A DNA stretch of 36,018 nucleotides from the NCBI RefSeq assembly GCF_001557325.1, contig NZ_LSJS01000275.1, positions 1 to 36,018 on the forward strand, written 5' to 3'. The position numbers were made by a program, and so were the translations under genes. The notes beneath the pieces are model-generated. The model saw only the letters and a list, made by a program, of their open reading frames with translations, was not told the DNA's origin and ran no database searches. Source of the DNA: Erythrobacter donghaensis (GTDB lineage: Bacteria; Pseudomonadota; Alphaproteobacteria; Sphingomonadales; Sphingomonadaceae). Positions 17,136 through 25,347 of this stretch are shown piece after piece (the first letter of the stretch is position 1; each line of letters begins with the position of its first letter).

Positions 17136-17291
17136 AAGGAACGCTCCATAGAGAGGTTTGGATCGTTCCATCTGCGCGGGCCGTGCAGGAGATTTTATCC
17201 GAAGAATCGGGTTCCCGTCACGTCGCCGTCATATTCCTCCATGCTGCACCTGCGCACAAAGGTTATGTGGAGAGGCTGTTTCGTATTAGGT

Positions 17292-17314
17292 TGTTGCGTG
17301 ACTTATCTGCAACA
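17292..17314. promoter_or_regulatory. Inverted repeat TGTTGC-N11-GCAACA upstream of the porin
   Basis: Perfect six-base arms separated by 11 bases lie in the AT-richer gap between the alcohol dehydrogenase stop and the porin start. It could be an operator for the porin promoter, which must lie in this gap. No known regulator consensus fits that I can name. Confidence 0.3.
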
Positions 17315-17386
17315 GTTTGCGGCCATGTCCTAGCGGCGCATCCGGGGGGTGGTCGATACGTCATGCAACCACCGCCCGCGCGCGCG

Positions 17387-18460
17387 TCAGGCGCCTTCGC
17401 GCAGGGATGCCATGTCGATCACGAAGCGGTACTTGATGTCGCTTGCCTCCATCCGGTCGTAGGCGGTCTGGATGTCCTGCATCCGGATGACCTCGATATC
17501 GGGGAGAATGCCCTTCTCGGCGCAGAAATCGAGCATCTCCTGCGTCTCGGCGAGGCCGCCGATGCCGCTGCCGGTCAGCACCTTGCGGCCCAGCAGCACC
17601 CCGGTGTGGATTTCCGGCATCGGCCCGATCAGCCCGACCAGCACCTGCACCCCGTCGATCCTGAGAAGGTGGAGATAGGGCACGACATCGTGACGCACCG
17701 GGATGGTGTTCAGAACCATGTCGAAATAGCCGCGCCTGGCCTTCATCGCGGCCTTGTCCTCGGTGTTGAGGAAGGCGTGGGCGCCCAGCTTCTCGGCATC
17801 GGCGCGCTTGCTTTCGCTGCGCGAGAGCACGGTCACCTCGGCGCCCATTGCCGCGGCGAGCTTGACCCCCATGTGCCCGAGCCCGCCGAGCCCCGCGACC
17901 GCGACCTTGCTGCCGGGGCCGACCTTCCACGTGCGCAGCGGCGAGTAGGAGGTGATCCCGGCGCACAGCAGCGGCGCGGCCTCGGCCATCGGCATGCCTT
18001 CGGGCACCTTGAGCACGAACTCTTCCCGGCAAACGATCCGTTCGGAATAGCCGCCGAAGGTCAGCGAGCCGTCGCGCCGGTCCTTGCCGTTGTAGGTGCC
18101 GGTGTTGCCGCCGTTGAGGCAATATTGCTCGAGGTCCGCCTCGCAATGCGCACATTCGAGGCAGGAATCGACCATGCAACCGATCGCCACCCGGTCGCCG
18201 ATCTTGTGGCGGGTGACGCTCTCGCCGATCGCGGTGACGGTGCCGACGATCTCGTGGCCCGGCACGATCGGATAGGTGGTGAAACCCCAGTCGTTCCTCG
18301 CCGAGTGCAGGTCCGAATGGCAGATGCCGCAGTGGCTGATCTCGATCAGCACGTCGTCATGGCGCAGACCGCGGCGAGTGATCTGCATCGGGCCGACCCC
18401 GCTATCGGGCGCGGTCGCGCCATAGGCCCTGGTGGGGTATTCGTTGGTTGCAGTGGCCAT
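17387..18460 (-). CDS. Zinc-dependent alcohol dehydrogenase (NAD(P)-dependent, CAD-like)
   Basis: A 357-residue medium-chain dehydrogenase. Catalytic zinc ligands are Cys44 (HCGICHSD) and His69 with Glu70 (PGHE), plus the cysteine in PLLCAGIT. The structural zinc site is Cys100, Cys103, Cys106 and Cys114. The Rossmann motif is GLGGLGHMG. The layout matches the cinnamyl-alcohol dehydrogenase/YahK group, which reduces a range of aldehydes in the cytoplasm, usually with NADPH. AAGGA about eight bases before ATG 18460 is the ribosome site. It starts 11 bases after the stop of the SDR gene, so the two are probably one operon. The natural substrate is not decidable. Confidence 0.93.
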   Translation of the reverse strand: MATATNEYPTRAYGATAPDSGVGPMQITRRGLRHDDVLIEISHCGICHSDLHSARNDWGFTTYPIVPGHEIVGTVTAIGESVTRHKIGDRVAIGCMVDSCLECAHCEADLEQYCLNGGNTGTYNGKDRRDGSLTFGGYSERIVCREEFVLKVPEGMPMAEAAPLLCAGITSYSPLRTWKVGPGSKVAVAGLGGLGHMGVKLAAAMGAEVTVLSRSESKRADAEKLGAHAFLNTEDKAAMKARRGYFDMVLNTIPVRHDVVPYLHLLRIDGVQVLVGLIGPMPEIHTGVLLGRKVLTGSGIGGLAETQEMLDFCAEKGILPDIEVIRMQDIQTAYDRMEASDIKYRFVIDMASLREGA

Positions 18461-18471
18461 GATCGTGTTCC

Positions 18472-19266
18472 TTATCTCGGCGGCATGCGGATGGCCCCGT
18501 CCAAACGGAATTGGTGACCGTTAATGTAGCTGTTGCGGGCGATCTCCAACACAAGCGAGGCAAACTCCTCCGGCTCGCCGAGGCGCTTGGGGAAGGGGAC
18601 GCTGGCGTTCAATTGCGCCCACATCGGCGGGTTCCTGTCCTTCATCCCCAGCATCAGCGGGGTGGCGAAGATCCCCGGCATGACCGAGTTCACGCGGATG
18701 CCCAAGTCCATCAGGTCACGCGCCATCGGCAGGACGAGGCCGTTCACCCCCGCCTTGCAGCTGCCGTAGATCACTTGCCCGATCTGCCCGTCCTGCGCGG
18801 CGACGCTGGCGGTGAGGATGATGCAGCCGCGCTCGCCGTCGTCATTGACCGGATCGGCATTGGCCATCCCGAGCGCCGAGATGCTCGCGACGCGGTAGCT
18901 GGCGACGAGGATGCCCTCGGCCCCGAAGGCATAGTCCTCGGTCGGGAGGCGCTTGTACTGGCCGCTCTCCTTGTCCCACCCGAGCGTCTTGCCGCGTCTG
19001 CTGGTCATCGCGTAGTGGAGCGTCACGCGCTCCTGCCCATGCGCGGCGCGCGCGGCGGCGAAGCCTGCCTCGACGCTGGCCTCGTCCATGATGTCGACAT
19101 GGTGGAAGGTGCCGCCGATCGCCGCCGCATGGGCCTCGCCTGCTTCGTCGTTGATGTCGAAGATCGCGACCTTCAGCCCCGCATCGGCAAAGCCTTGCGC
19201 GCTCGCCTTGCCCAGCCCGCTCGCGCCCCCGGTGACGACCACGGCCATGCCCGGTTCGAGTTTCAT
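18472..19266 (-). CDS. SDR family oxidoreductase, divergent active-site neighbourhood
   Basis: A 264-residue short-chain dehydrogenase of the classical layout. It has TGGASGLG (12-19) for the cofactor, Ser154 in ILTASVAAQ, and Tyr167 with Lys171 in YGSCK. The region after the catalytic lysine (VLPMARDLMDLGIRVNSVMPGIFATPL) is close to 3-hydroxyacyl-CoA dehydrogenase type-2 enzymes. The usual NNAG motif is replaced by HYAM (84-87), and the conserved catalytic Asn region is not recognisable (FGAEGILVASY). A GGGAG ribosome site precedes ATG 19266. The gene leads a pair with the zinc alcohol dehydrogenase, so both may work on linked alcohol/ketone steps. It faces the phytase gene across a short divergent gap. 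Confidence 0.9.
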   Translation of the reverse strand: MKLEPGMAVVVTGGASGLGKASAQGFADAGLKVAIFDINDEAGEAHAAAIGGTFHHVDIMDEASVEAGFAAARAAHGQERVTLHYAMTSRRGKTLGWDKESGQYKRLPTEDYAFGAEGILVASYRVASISALGMANADPVNDDGERGCIILTASVAAQDGQIGQVIYGSCKAGVNGLVLPMARDLMDLGIRVNSVMPGIFATPLMLGMKDRNPPMWAQLNASVPFPKRLGEPEEFASLVLEIARNSYINGHQFRLDGAIRMPPR

Positions 19267-19348
19267 CGCCTGTCTCTCCCTTGATGTGTTTTGCCTGTGG
19301 CTAGGCGTTTCGCGCCCGCTTCGCTAGCTGTTCAAATGCACACTTTGG

Positions 19349-19366
19349 CGGTCGTCTGATTGTCAC
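19349..19366 (+). promoter_or_regulatory. Candidate Pho box upstream of the phytase gene
   Basis: CGGTCGT CTGA TTGTCAC keeps the 11-base period of a PhoB-binding box. The half-sites match CTGTCAT/CTGTCAC at 5 of 7 and 6 of 7 positions. It lies 48 bases before the phytase start, in the gap with the divergent SDR. Control of the phytase and PhoX genes by phosphate starvation would make biological sense. The match is imperfect, so this stays a candidate. Confidence 0.4.
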
Positions 19367-19413
19367 GAAACAGCTCTAGCGAGCGGCGCAGATTTACCGA
19401 GGGGACTTCCATC

Positions 19414-20445
19414 ATGATCCGACCGTTCCACGGCTTCGCGCTCCTGTCGCTGGGCATTGCAGGCGCGTGCGCCACCGTTCCGGCGATCATGGGCGACCCC
19501 GCCGTCACCGTCACTGCCACCGCCGAGACCCCGCCGGTCGGCACCGTGCGCGAGGATGCCGCCGACGACCCGGCGATCTGGCGCAATGCGGCCAACCCCG
19601 CTGCGAGCCTGGTGGTCGGCACCGACAAGAAGGGCGGGCTCTATGTCTATGACCTGATGGGCGCGCAGAAGAGCTTTCTGCCTGCGCCGGGTCTAAACAA
19701 TGTCGATCTTGTCGAGCTTCCCGATGGCCGGGTGCTGGTGGCCGCCAGCGACCGCAGCGACCTTGCCACCGCGTCCATACACCTCTCGCTGCTCGACACC
19801 GCCACAGGGACGCTGCGCTTTCTTGGACGCCAGCCGGTCGGGCCGGGCGAGGCCTACGGCATCTGCTTCGGCGCGCTCGCTGCCGACGGGCGAGTCAAGG
19901 TCTACACCGCGACCAAGGGCGGCTTGATCTACGAGAACAGCTTCGGCCTTGGCGTTCCCATTGGATCGGTGCGCACCGTCGCCACCGTCCCGACCCAGAC
20001 CGAGGGCTGCGTCGCCGACCTTCGCACGAACACGCTCTATATCGGCGAGGAGGACGCCGGGATCTGGGCGATCGACATCGCCACCGGCGCCAAGCGCATG
20101 GTCGCGCCGGTCGACAACAAGATGCTGGTCGCCGATGTCGAGGGCCTCGCCATCGCGCCGGAAGGCAAGGACGGAGGCTACCTTGTCGCCTCTTCGCAGG
20201 GCGACAATGCCTATGCCGTGTTCCGCCTGCCGGGCGTGACCCCGGTTGGGCGCTTCCGCATCGCGGCGGGCGCATTCGGCAGCGTCGAGGAGACCGACGG
20301 GATCGAGCTCGACAACCGCGCCTTCGGTCCGGACTTCCCCGGCGGGCTGTTCATCGCGCAGGACGGCATGAACGCGCCGCGTGCGCAGAATTTCAAATAT
20401 GCCCGCTGGGACGAAGTGCTTGCTGCCCTTGGCGAGCGCAAGTAA
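19414..20445 (+). CDS. Beta-propeller phytase (3-phytase), lipoprotein
   Basis: A 343-residue exported enzyme. The signal ends in GIAGAC (Cys19), a plausible though imperfect lipobox. DDPAIW (51-56) is the signature of beta-propeller phytases. Other family landmarks are LNNVDLVELPDGR, TEGCVADL, LYIGEEDAGIWAID, DVEGLAI, SSQGDNAYAVF, ETDGIEL and the closing GLFIAQDGMN...FKYARWDE. The enzyme releases phosphate from phytate with calcium bound in the propeller, probably at the cell surface or in the periplasm. ATG 19414 is chosen for its AGGGGA ribosome site and its clean signal. The PhoX-like gene follows after 10 bases, forming a phosphate-scavenging pair, and a candidate Pho box lies upstream. 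Confidence 0.92.
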   Translation: MIRPFHGFALLSLGIAGACATVPAIMGDPAVTVTATAETPPVGTVREDAADDPAIWRNAANPAASLVVGTDKKGGLYVYDLMGAQKSFLPAPGLNNVDLVELPDGRVLVAASDRSDLATASIHLSLLDTATGTLRFLGRQPVGPGEAYGICFGALAADGRVKVYTATKGGLIYENSFGLGVPIGSVRTVATVPTQTEGCVADLRTNTLYIGEEDAGIWAIDIATGAKRMVAPVDNKMLVADVEGLAIAPEGKDGGYLVASSQGDNAYAVFRLPGVTPVGRFRIAAGAFGSVEETDGIELDNRAFGPDFPGGLFIAQDGMNAPRAQNFKYARWDEVLAALGERK

Positions 20446-20455
20446 CTCGCGCGGC

Positions 20456-21820
20456 ATGACCCAGCCGATCCTGACGCCCGACCGCCGCCGCTTCCTCGGC
20501 GCCACCGCCACCGCCTTCGCCGCGCTCGCCGCGAGCGGCTGCATGAGCCGCGGGGCGGGCGGCAGCGGCGCGAAGGTGGCGAGCGGCAACGGCTTTGCCG
20601 GATACGGTGCCTTGCAGCCCGATCCGGCGGGGTTCCTCGATCTTCCGCAAGGCTTCTCCTACCGCGTCATCTCCCGCCTCGGCGATGCGATGGACGATGG
20701 CGGCACCGTGCCCGACCGGGCAGACGGCATGGGCTGCTTCGATCTCGGCAACGGAGAGATTGCGCTGGTGCGCAACCACGAGCTCCAGCCCAGGCACGAC
20801 GCGGGCGGGCCGATCGCCAAGGGCTTCGGCAAGAAGGACGGCGCCTTCGTCCCCGGCGGCACCACCACCATCGTGCTCGATGCCGCGAGCCTGCAAGTCA
20901 AGCGCCAGTTCCGCAGCCTCGGCGGCACGATCCGCAACTGTTCGGGCGGGGTGACGCCGTGGGGCAGCTGGCTGACCTGCGAGGAAGCGCCCACCGGCCC
21001 GGGCCAGCCCTATGGCGAGGGGCTCGAGCGCAGCCATGGCTGGGTGTTCGAAGTCCCCGCCTCGGCGCGCGGGTTGGTCGATGCCGTGCCGCTGACCGCG
21101 ATGGGCCGCTTCAACCACGAGGCCGCCGTGGTCGATCCGGCGACCGGCATCGTCTACCTGACCGAGGACCGCGACGATTCGGTGCTCTACCGCTTCCTTC
21201 CCAAGACGCCCGGCCGCCTCGCCGAAGGGGGCCGCTTGCAGGCGATGGTGGTCGAGGGGCTGGCCGACACCCGCAACTGGACGTCCCCCGCCATGGCGGT
21301 GGGCAGGCCATACCGCGTGTCGTGGGTCGATCTCGACGATGTCGAGGCCCCCAAGGACGACCTGCGCCAGCGCGCCGCCGCCAGGGGCGCGGCGCTGGTC
21401 GCGCGCGGGGAGGGGCTGCACATGGGCGTGAAGCGCGGGCAGTCCGAAGTCTTCGCCTGCTGCACCAGCGGGGGCGCGAAGCAATTGGGGCAGATCCTCA
21501 AGCTCACCGTCGGCGGCGCCGGCGAGCCCGACATGGTCGAGCTGTTCTTCGAGAGCGAGAGCACCGACCAGTTCAACTACGGCGACAACCTCACCGTCGC
21601 CCCCAATGGTCACCTGATCGTGTGCGAGGACCAATATACCGCCGTGGTCGACAACCATATCCGCGGCATCACCCCCGATGGCCGCGCCTACAATCTCGCC
21701 CGGCTCCACGCCCAGACCGAGCTGGCGGGCGCGTGCTTCTCGCCCGATGGCAAGGTGCTGTTCGTCAACGCCTACGATCCGACCGCGACGCTGGCGATCA
21801 CGGGGCCCTGGGCCGCGTGA
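20456..21820 (+). CDS. PhoX-like phosphatase (DUF839), Tat-exported
   Basis: A 454-residue protein with a twin-arginine signal DRRRFLG (Arg10-12) and a possible lipobox in LAASGC. The mature part has PhoX/DUF839 landmarks: RNHE, a GGT(T)TIVLD turn, GTIRNCSGG with GSWLTCEE, FNHEAAVVDP with TEDRDDSVLYRF, and YGDNLTVAPNGHLIVCEDQ. PhoX enzymes are calcium/iron-dependent alkaline phosphatases of the periplasm, folded before export. GNAT-like or kinase motifs are absent. It lies 10 bases after the phytase gene. Together they would free phosphate from phytate and then from the partial phytate or other esters. The assignment to DUF839 is secure; phosphatase activity is inferred from the family. Confidence 0.9.
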   Translation: MTQPILTPDRRRFLGATATAFAALAASGCMSRGAGGSGAKVASGNGFAGYGALQPDPAGFLDLPQGFSYRVISRLGDAMDDGGTVPDRADGMGCFDLGNGEIALVRNHELQPRHDAGGPIAKGFGKKDGAFVPGGTTTIVLDAASLQVKRQFRSLGGTIRNCSGGVTPWGSWLTCEEAPTGPGQPYGEGLERSHGWVFEVPASARGLVDAVPLTAMGRFNHEAAVVDPATGIVYLTEDRDDSVLYRFLPKTPGRLAEGGRLQAMVVEGLADTRNWTSPAMAVGRPYRVSWVDLDDVEAPKDDLRQRAAARGAALVARGEGLHMGVKRGQSEVFACCTSGGAKQLGQILKLTVGGAGEPDMVELFFESESTDQFNYGDNLTVAPNGHLIVCEDQYTAVVDNHIRGITPDGRAYNLARLHAQTELAGACFSPDGKVLFVNAYDPTATLAITGPWAA

Positions 21821-21832
21821 TCCGCAGCTAGG

Positions 21833-22396
21833 GTGGACGGGTTCCTGATCGCCCTGCTGCTGGTCGCGGCGCTCGCCACGGGCGGGCGCGATCAGCTGAT
21901 GGTGGCGCAGTGGGCGAGCACCCTCGGCCAGAGCGCGCAGCTCCTCGCGGTGGCGCTCGCCTGCGCCTGCCTGAGCGCTGCGGCGATGGCCTGGATCGGC
22001 GCGGAGTTCGCTGCCCTGCTGCCGCGCCGCGCCGCGCAGATGCTGGTCGTCTTCGCGCTCGCGCTCGCCGCAGCCGAGCTGGCACTGCCGGTGCGCCTCA
22101 AGCCCCCCGCCGAGCCGACCCGCTCGCTCGCGGCATTGGGCATCGTGCTCCTCGCCCGCCAGATCGGCGACGGCGCGCGCTTTGCGGTCTTCGCGCTGGC
22201 GGCGTGGACGGTGTGGCCGGTGACTGCAGGCCTCGGCGGAGCCCTGGGCGGGGCAGCTGCCGTGACGCTCGGCTGGGCGGCGGGAGCCGTGATGCTCGCG
22301 CGCTGGCCGCTGCGCGCGATCCGCGTCACGCTCGCGATCGCTCTCGCCCTCGCGGCGCTCTTCATCGGCCTGAACGCCCGCTTCGCCGCATACTGA
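21833..22396 (+). CDS. GDT1/TMEM165 (UPF0016)-like membrane protein, degenerate motifs
   Basis: A 187-residue, very hydrophobic protein with about six membrane helices arranged as two related halves, as in the UPF0016 family of cation/proton exchangers. The family motif E-x-G-D-(K/R)-(T/S) is poorly kept: the first half has ATGGRDQLM and the second has RQIGDGARF. The residues that bind manganese or calcium are therefore doubtful. The start is GTG 21833, 12 bases after the PhoX stop; spacing from the AGGG nearby is poor, so ATG 21899 is an alternative that would lose the first helix. The position directly behind the phosphatase suggests co-transcription. Calcium supply to phytase and PhoX would be an attractive link, but it is only a guess. 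Confidence 0.6.
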   Translation: MDGFLIALLLVAALATGGRDQLMVAQWASTLGQSAQLLAVALACACLSAAAMAWIGAEFAALLPRRAAQMLVVFALALAAAELALPVRLKPPAEPTRSLAALGIVLLARQIGDGARFAVFALAAWTVWPVTAGLGGALGGAAAVTLGWAAGAVMLARWPLRAIRVTLAIALALAALFIGLNARFAAY

Positions 22397-22513
22397 TCGC
22401 CTGCGCCGATCACCCTTCCCAAGTTTACCGCACCCTGATCCATGTTCGTGCGGTGGGTAAGCACCTATATAGAAGCCGCCCCGCCTATCGCACGCGAACC
22501 CAAGGAGAACCTC

Positions 22514-22975
22514 ATGGCCGACACCAAGACCAATTCGAAGACCGCGCTGGTGGCCGAACTCAACGGGCTGCTCGCCGATCACTTCGCGCTCTACATCAAG
22601 ACCAAGAATTTCCACTGGCACGTCAAGGGCCCGCGCTTCCATGACCTGCACCTGCTGTTCGATGCCCAGGCCGGCGCGGTGCAGGGCCAGATCGACGCGA
22701 TTGCCGAGCGCGTGCGCAAGCTCGATGCCGACACGCTGACCTCGCTGGGTGCGATGGCGGGTGCGACGCAGATCAAGGATCAGGACAGCACCAGCCTCAA
22801 GGCCGAGGACATGATCGCCGAACTCGCCGCCGACAACGAGAAGGTCGTCGCGCGCATGAAGGCGATGAAGGACCTGACCGAACAGGCGGGCGACAATGCC
22901 ACCGACGGCCTGCTCGACGACTGGACCGACATGGCCGAGGAGCGCGTGTGGTTCCTGAAGTCGCTGCTCGCATAA
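22514..22975 (+). CDS. dps: Dps family DNA-protecting ferritin-like protein
   Basis: A 153-residue four-helix protein. The ferroxidase residues match Escherichia coli Dps in kind and spacing: His34 in NFHWHVKG, His46 and Asp50 in DLHLLFD, Asp61 and Glu65 in QIDAIAERV. Dps assembles as a 12-mer in the cytoplasm, oxidises Fe(II) with hydrogen peroxide, stores the iron and protects DNA. AAGGAG seven bases before ATG 22514 is a textbook ribosome site and decides this start over upstream in-frame codons. TATATAG at 22470 is a possible -10 box. A strong terminator follows. A DNA-binding basic N-terminal tail (MADTKTNSKT) is short, so DNA binding may be weak. Confidence 0.93.
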   Translation: MADTKTNSKTALVAELNGLLADHFALYIKTKNFHWHVKGPRFHDLHLLFDAQAGAVQGQIDAIAERVRKLDADTLTSLGAMAGATQIKDQDSTSLKAEDMIAELAADNEKVVARMKAMKDLTEQAGDNATDGLLDDWTDMAEERVWFLKSLLA

Positions 22976-22997
22976 GCTGCGCATAGTACGGGAAAGG

Positions 22998-23031
22998 AAG
23001 GGCCGCCCCTGTTGCCGGGGGCGGCCCTTTT
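22998..23031 (+). terminator. Rho-independent terminator behind dps
   Basis: A perfect 12-base-pair stem (AAGGGCCGCCCC paired with GGGGCGGCCCTT) with an eight-base loop is followed by two more T. It lies 23 bases after the dps stop and just ahead of the lactonase gene, which must have its own promoter or read-through. Confidence 0.8.
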
Positions 23032-23045
23032 GCTATCAGGACGGC

Positions 23046-23660
23046 ATGGGTGACATCACGATCCATGACGGCGCAAGCCAAGTGTTCATCGCCGCCTGGC
23101 TCGCCCGCGCGCTGGGCGAAGTCGGCGCGGTGACGCTGCCGGGCGGATCGACCCCGTTCCCGATCATCCGCGCCGCGATCGATCAGGGGGGCGTGACCTG
23201 GAAGGATCGCGCGGTCTGGCCCAACGACGACCGCATCGTCCCCGAGGATCACGAGGCCTCGAACACCGGCAAGCTGCGCGCGCTGCTCGAGCCGGAGGGC
23301 GCGCGGATCGTGCCGCTCGCCGAAGACGCGGCGCCGCCCCATTTCGCGCTGACGTGGCTCGGCATGGGGCCGGACGGGCACATCGCCTCGCTGTTCCCGA
23401 ACACCGATCCCCAGGTGGACGACCCGCTCGCCGTGCGCCGTCTCACCCCCGACCCGCTTCCCGCCCATGCGCCCTTCGACCGGATCACCCTGACGATCCC
23501 GGCACTGGTGGCGACCGACGCGATCCTGTTCACGCTCGGCGGAGCGGCGGACAAGCGCGCGGTGTTCGAGGCAGCGGCGCGGGGCGAGCATGACCTGCCC
23601 GTCGCCCGTCTGCTCGCAGCCGCACGGGCGCGCGGCATTCCCGTCACGGTCTTCGCCTGA
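23046..23660 (+). CDS. pgl: 6-phosphogluconolactonase
   Basis: A 204-residue cytoplasmic enzyme of the 6-phosphogluconolactonase / glucosamine-6-phosphate isomerase fold. It carries the phosphate-binding LPGGSTP near the N-terminus, WPNDDRIVPEDHEASN and the family signature LGMGPDGHIASLFPNT. It hydrolyses 6-phosphogluconolactone in the pentose phosphate or Entner-Doudoroff pathway. It is somewhat shorter than the usual 230-250 residues. AGGA before ATG 23046 is a fair ribosome site. The Nudix gene follows after four bases, so the two are probably translated together. No glucose-6-phosphate dehydrogenase or dehydratase lies beside it, unlike the common zwf-pgl-edd cluster. Confidence 0.9.
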   Translation: MGDITIHDGASQVFIAAWLARALGEVGAVTLPGGSTPFPIIRAAIDQGGVTWKDRAVWPNDDRIVPEDHEASNTGKLRALLEPEGARIVPLAEDAAPPHFALTWLGMGPDGHIASLFPNTDPQVDDPLAVRRLTPDPLPAHAPFDRITLTIPALVATDAILFTLGGAADKRAVFEAAARGEHDLPVARLLAAARARGIPVTVFA

Positions 23661-23664
23661 ACCG

Positions 23665-24138
23665 ATGCCGAAACTCCTTCCCGCCTCGCTCCACCGCTCG
23701 CTGCTGCCGCTGGCGCATGCGCTCAGGCACCGCTGGCGGCGGTGGCGCAAGGCTCCCATCAACGGGGTGAGCGTGATCGTCACCAACCTGGCGGGCGACG
23801 TGTTGCTGCTCAAGCACTCCTATGGCCCGCAGGTGTGGAGCCTGCCGGGCGGCGGGTTCGGCGCGCGCGAAGACCCGCTCGCTGCCGCGCGCCGCGAGGT
23901 GCGCGAGGAGCTGGGGGTCGAGCTCGCGCGGCTCGAGCCGGTCGGCACGCTCGTGGAGGAGCTCTCGGGCTCGCCCCACACCGCGCATATCTTCACCGGC
24001 GTGTGCGACCGCCAGCCCCAGCCCGACCGCCGCGAGGTGACCGAGGCGCGTTTTTTCCCCTCCCACTCGCTCCCCGAACCGCTCGGCGAGACCACCCGCA
24101 GGCGGATCGCGGTGTGGCGGGGGCGCGGGGTGGGGTAG
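23665..24138 (+). CDS. Nudix hydrolase
   Basis: A 157-residue protein with a basic head (HALRHRWRRWRK) and a complete Nudix box: GGFGAREDPLAAARREVREE followed by LGVEL, matching Gx5Ex7REUxEExGU. The rest is a short beta-sandwich (VSVIVTNLAGDVLLLKHSY and so on). Nudix enzymes cleave nucleoside diphosphates linked to another group; the substrate is unknown. The basic, amphipathic head could touch membrane or nucleic acid. The start lies four bases behind pgl and lacks its own strong ribosome site, suggesting translational coupling. The stop faces the dinB stop two bases away. Confidence 0.9.
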   Translation: MPKLLPASLHRSLLPLAHALRHRWRRWRKAPINGVSVIVTNLAGDVLLLKHSYGPQVWSLPGGGFGAREDPLAAARREVREELGVELARLEPVGTLVEELSGSPHTAHIFTGVCDRQPQPDRREVTEARFFPSHSLPEPLGETTRRRIAVWRGRGVG

Positions 24139-24140
24139 GC

Positions 24141-25271
24141 CTACAGCAACTTGAGCTGCGCCTCGTCCCTTGGCGCTTTTTCGTCCTCCGCCCCCTCCAG
24201 CCCCGAGAGCGTCAGCCCCATCAGCCGGATCGGACCGCGCAAGGGTAGCTCCGCTTCCAGCAGCGCGCGGGCTAGCCTGCCGAACTCCGCCTTGCCGCCG
24301 ACATATTCGGGTTGCGAGGTCGCGCGGGTCATGATCTGGAAGTCGGTGAACTTCAGCTTGAGCGTCACCGTCCGACCGCGCGCCTCGGCCGCCTCGATCC
24401 GCTCCCACACGATATCGATGATGGTCTCGAGCGTGTCGCGCAGCGCCGCGCCGCTGCCGATGTCCTGCGAGAAGGTCCGCTCCCCGCCGACCGACTTGCG
24501 GATGCGGTGCGCGGCGACGGGGCGCAGGTCGATGCCCCGCGCCGCGCGGAACAGGTAATCGGCCATGCTGCCGAAATGCTGGCGCAGGAAGGCGATGTCC
24601 TTGCCTGCCAGATCCGCGCCGGTCGCGATGCCGAGCTTCTGCATCTTTTCCTCGGCCTTGGGGCCAACGCCGTGGAATCGCCGGATCGGTAGCCCCGCGA
24701 CGAACTGCGCGCCTTCGCCCGGGCGGATCACGCACAGGCCATCGGGCTTGTTCTGGTCGCTCGCAAGCTTGGCGAGGAACTTGTTGTAGCTCACCCCCGC
24801 GCTCGCGGTCAGCCGAGTCTTGGCGCGGATTTCCTGCCGGATCAGCTCGGCGATGCGGGTCGCGCTGCCGATCCCCAAGCGGTCGTCGGTGACATCGAGA
24901 TAGGCCTCGTCGAGGCTGAGCGGCTCGATCACCGCGGTGTAGTGCTCGAACACCCGGCGGATCTGGCGGCTAGCTTCCTTGTAGGCATCGAAGCGCGGGC
25001 GCACGAAGATGAGATCGGGGCACAGGCGCTGGGCGGTGACCGAGGGCATGGCGCTGCGCACTCCGAACTTGCGCGCTTCGTAGCTCGCCGCCGCCACCAC
25101 CCCGCGTCCGCCTGCGCCTCCCACGGCGACCGGCTTGCCCTTGAGCTCAGGATTGTCGCGCTGTTCGACGCTGGCGAAGAAGGCATCCATGTCGACGTGG
25201 ATGATCTTGCGCAGGCCGAGCTCGCCCGCGCGCGCGCCATCATCCTCGTCTGACGGAGCCGTCCCGGTCAT
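24141..25271 (-). CDS. dinB: DNA polymerase IV (Y-family)
   Basis: A 376-residue translesion polymerase. The catalytic palm shows IHVDMDAFFASVEQ (Asp27, Asp29) and PLSLDEAYLDVT. The steric-gate neighbourhood and fingers (YEARKFGVRSAMP), the thumb helix-hairpin-helix (FHGVGPKAEEKM) and the little-finger domain follow. The C-terminus QLKLL is a beta-clamp binding motif. It copies past damaged bases in the cytoplasm and is often SOS-induced. ATG 25271 is chosen because the only earlier option is a TTG at 25298. The upstream gap shows GGAAC twice with a 12-base period, one base off the usual alphaproteobacterial LexA spacing, so SOS control is not shown. Confidence 0.95.
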   Translation of the reverse strand: MTGTAPSDEDDGARAGELGLRKIIHVDMDAFFASVEQRDNPELKGKPVAVGGAGGRGVVAAASYEARKFGVRSAMPSVTAQRLCPDLIFVRPRFDAYKEASRQIRRVFEHYTAVIEPLSLDEAYLDVTDDRLGIGSATRIAELIRQEIRAKTRLTASAGVSYNKFLAKLASDQNKPDGLCVIRPGEGAQFVAGLPIRRFHGVGPKAEEKMQKLGIATGADLAGKDIAFLRQHFGSMADYLFRAARGIDLRPVAAHRIRKSVGGERTFSQDIGSGAALRDTLETIIDIVWERIEAAEARGRTVTLKLKFTDFQIMTRATSQPEYVGGKAEFGRLARALLEAELPLRGPIRLMGLTLSGLEGAEDEKAPRDEAQLKLL

Positions 25272-25347
25272 GCCTTGCAAATAGAAGCTTCGCCGCAATC
25301 AAGGAACTGTTGCTGGAACAATTCACTCCACCTGCCATTTTGTGCAC

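Noticed and set aside
20393..22984. Minus-strand open frame of 863 codons across the PhoX, GDT1-like and dps genes
   Set aside because: It spans three well-supported plus-strand genes and their gaps and has no signal or motif; a GC artefact.
25303..25319. GGAAC repeat upstream of dinB as an alphaproteobacterial LexA box
   Set aside because: The two copies are 12 bases apart, whereas GTTC-N7-GTTC needs an 11-base period. I do not claim SOS control from this.
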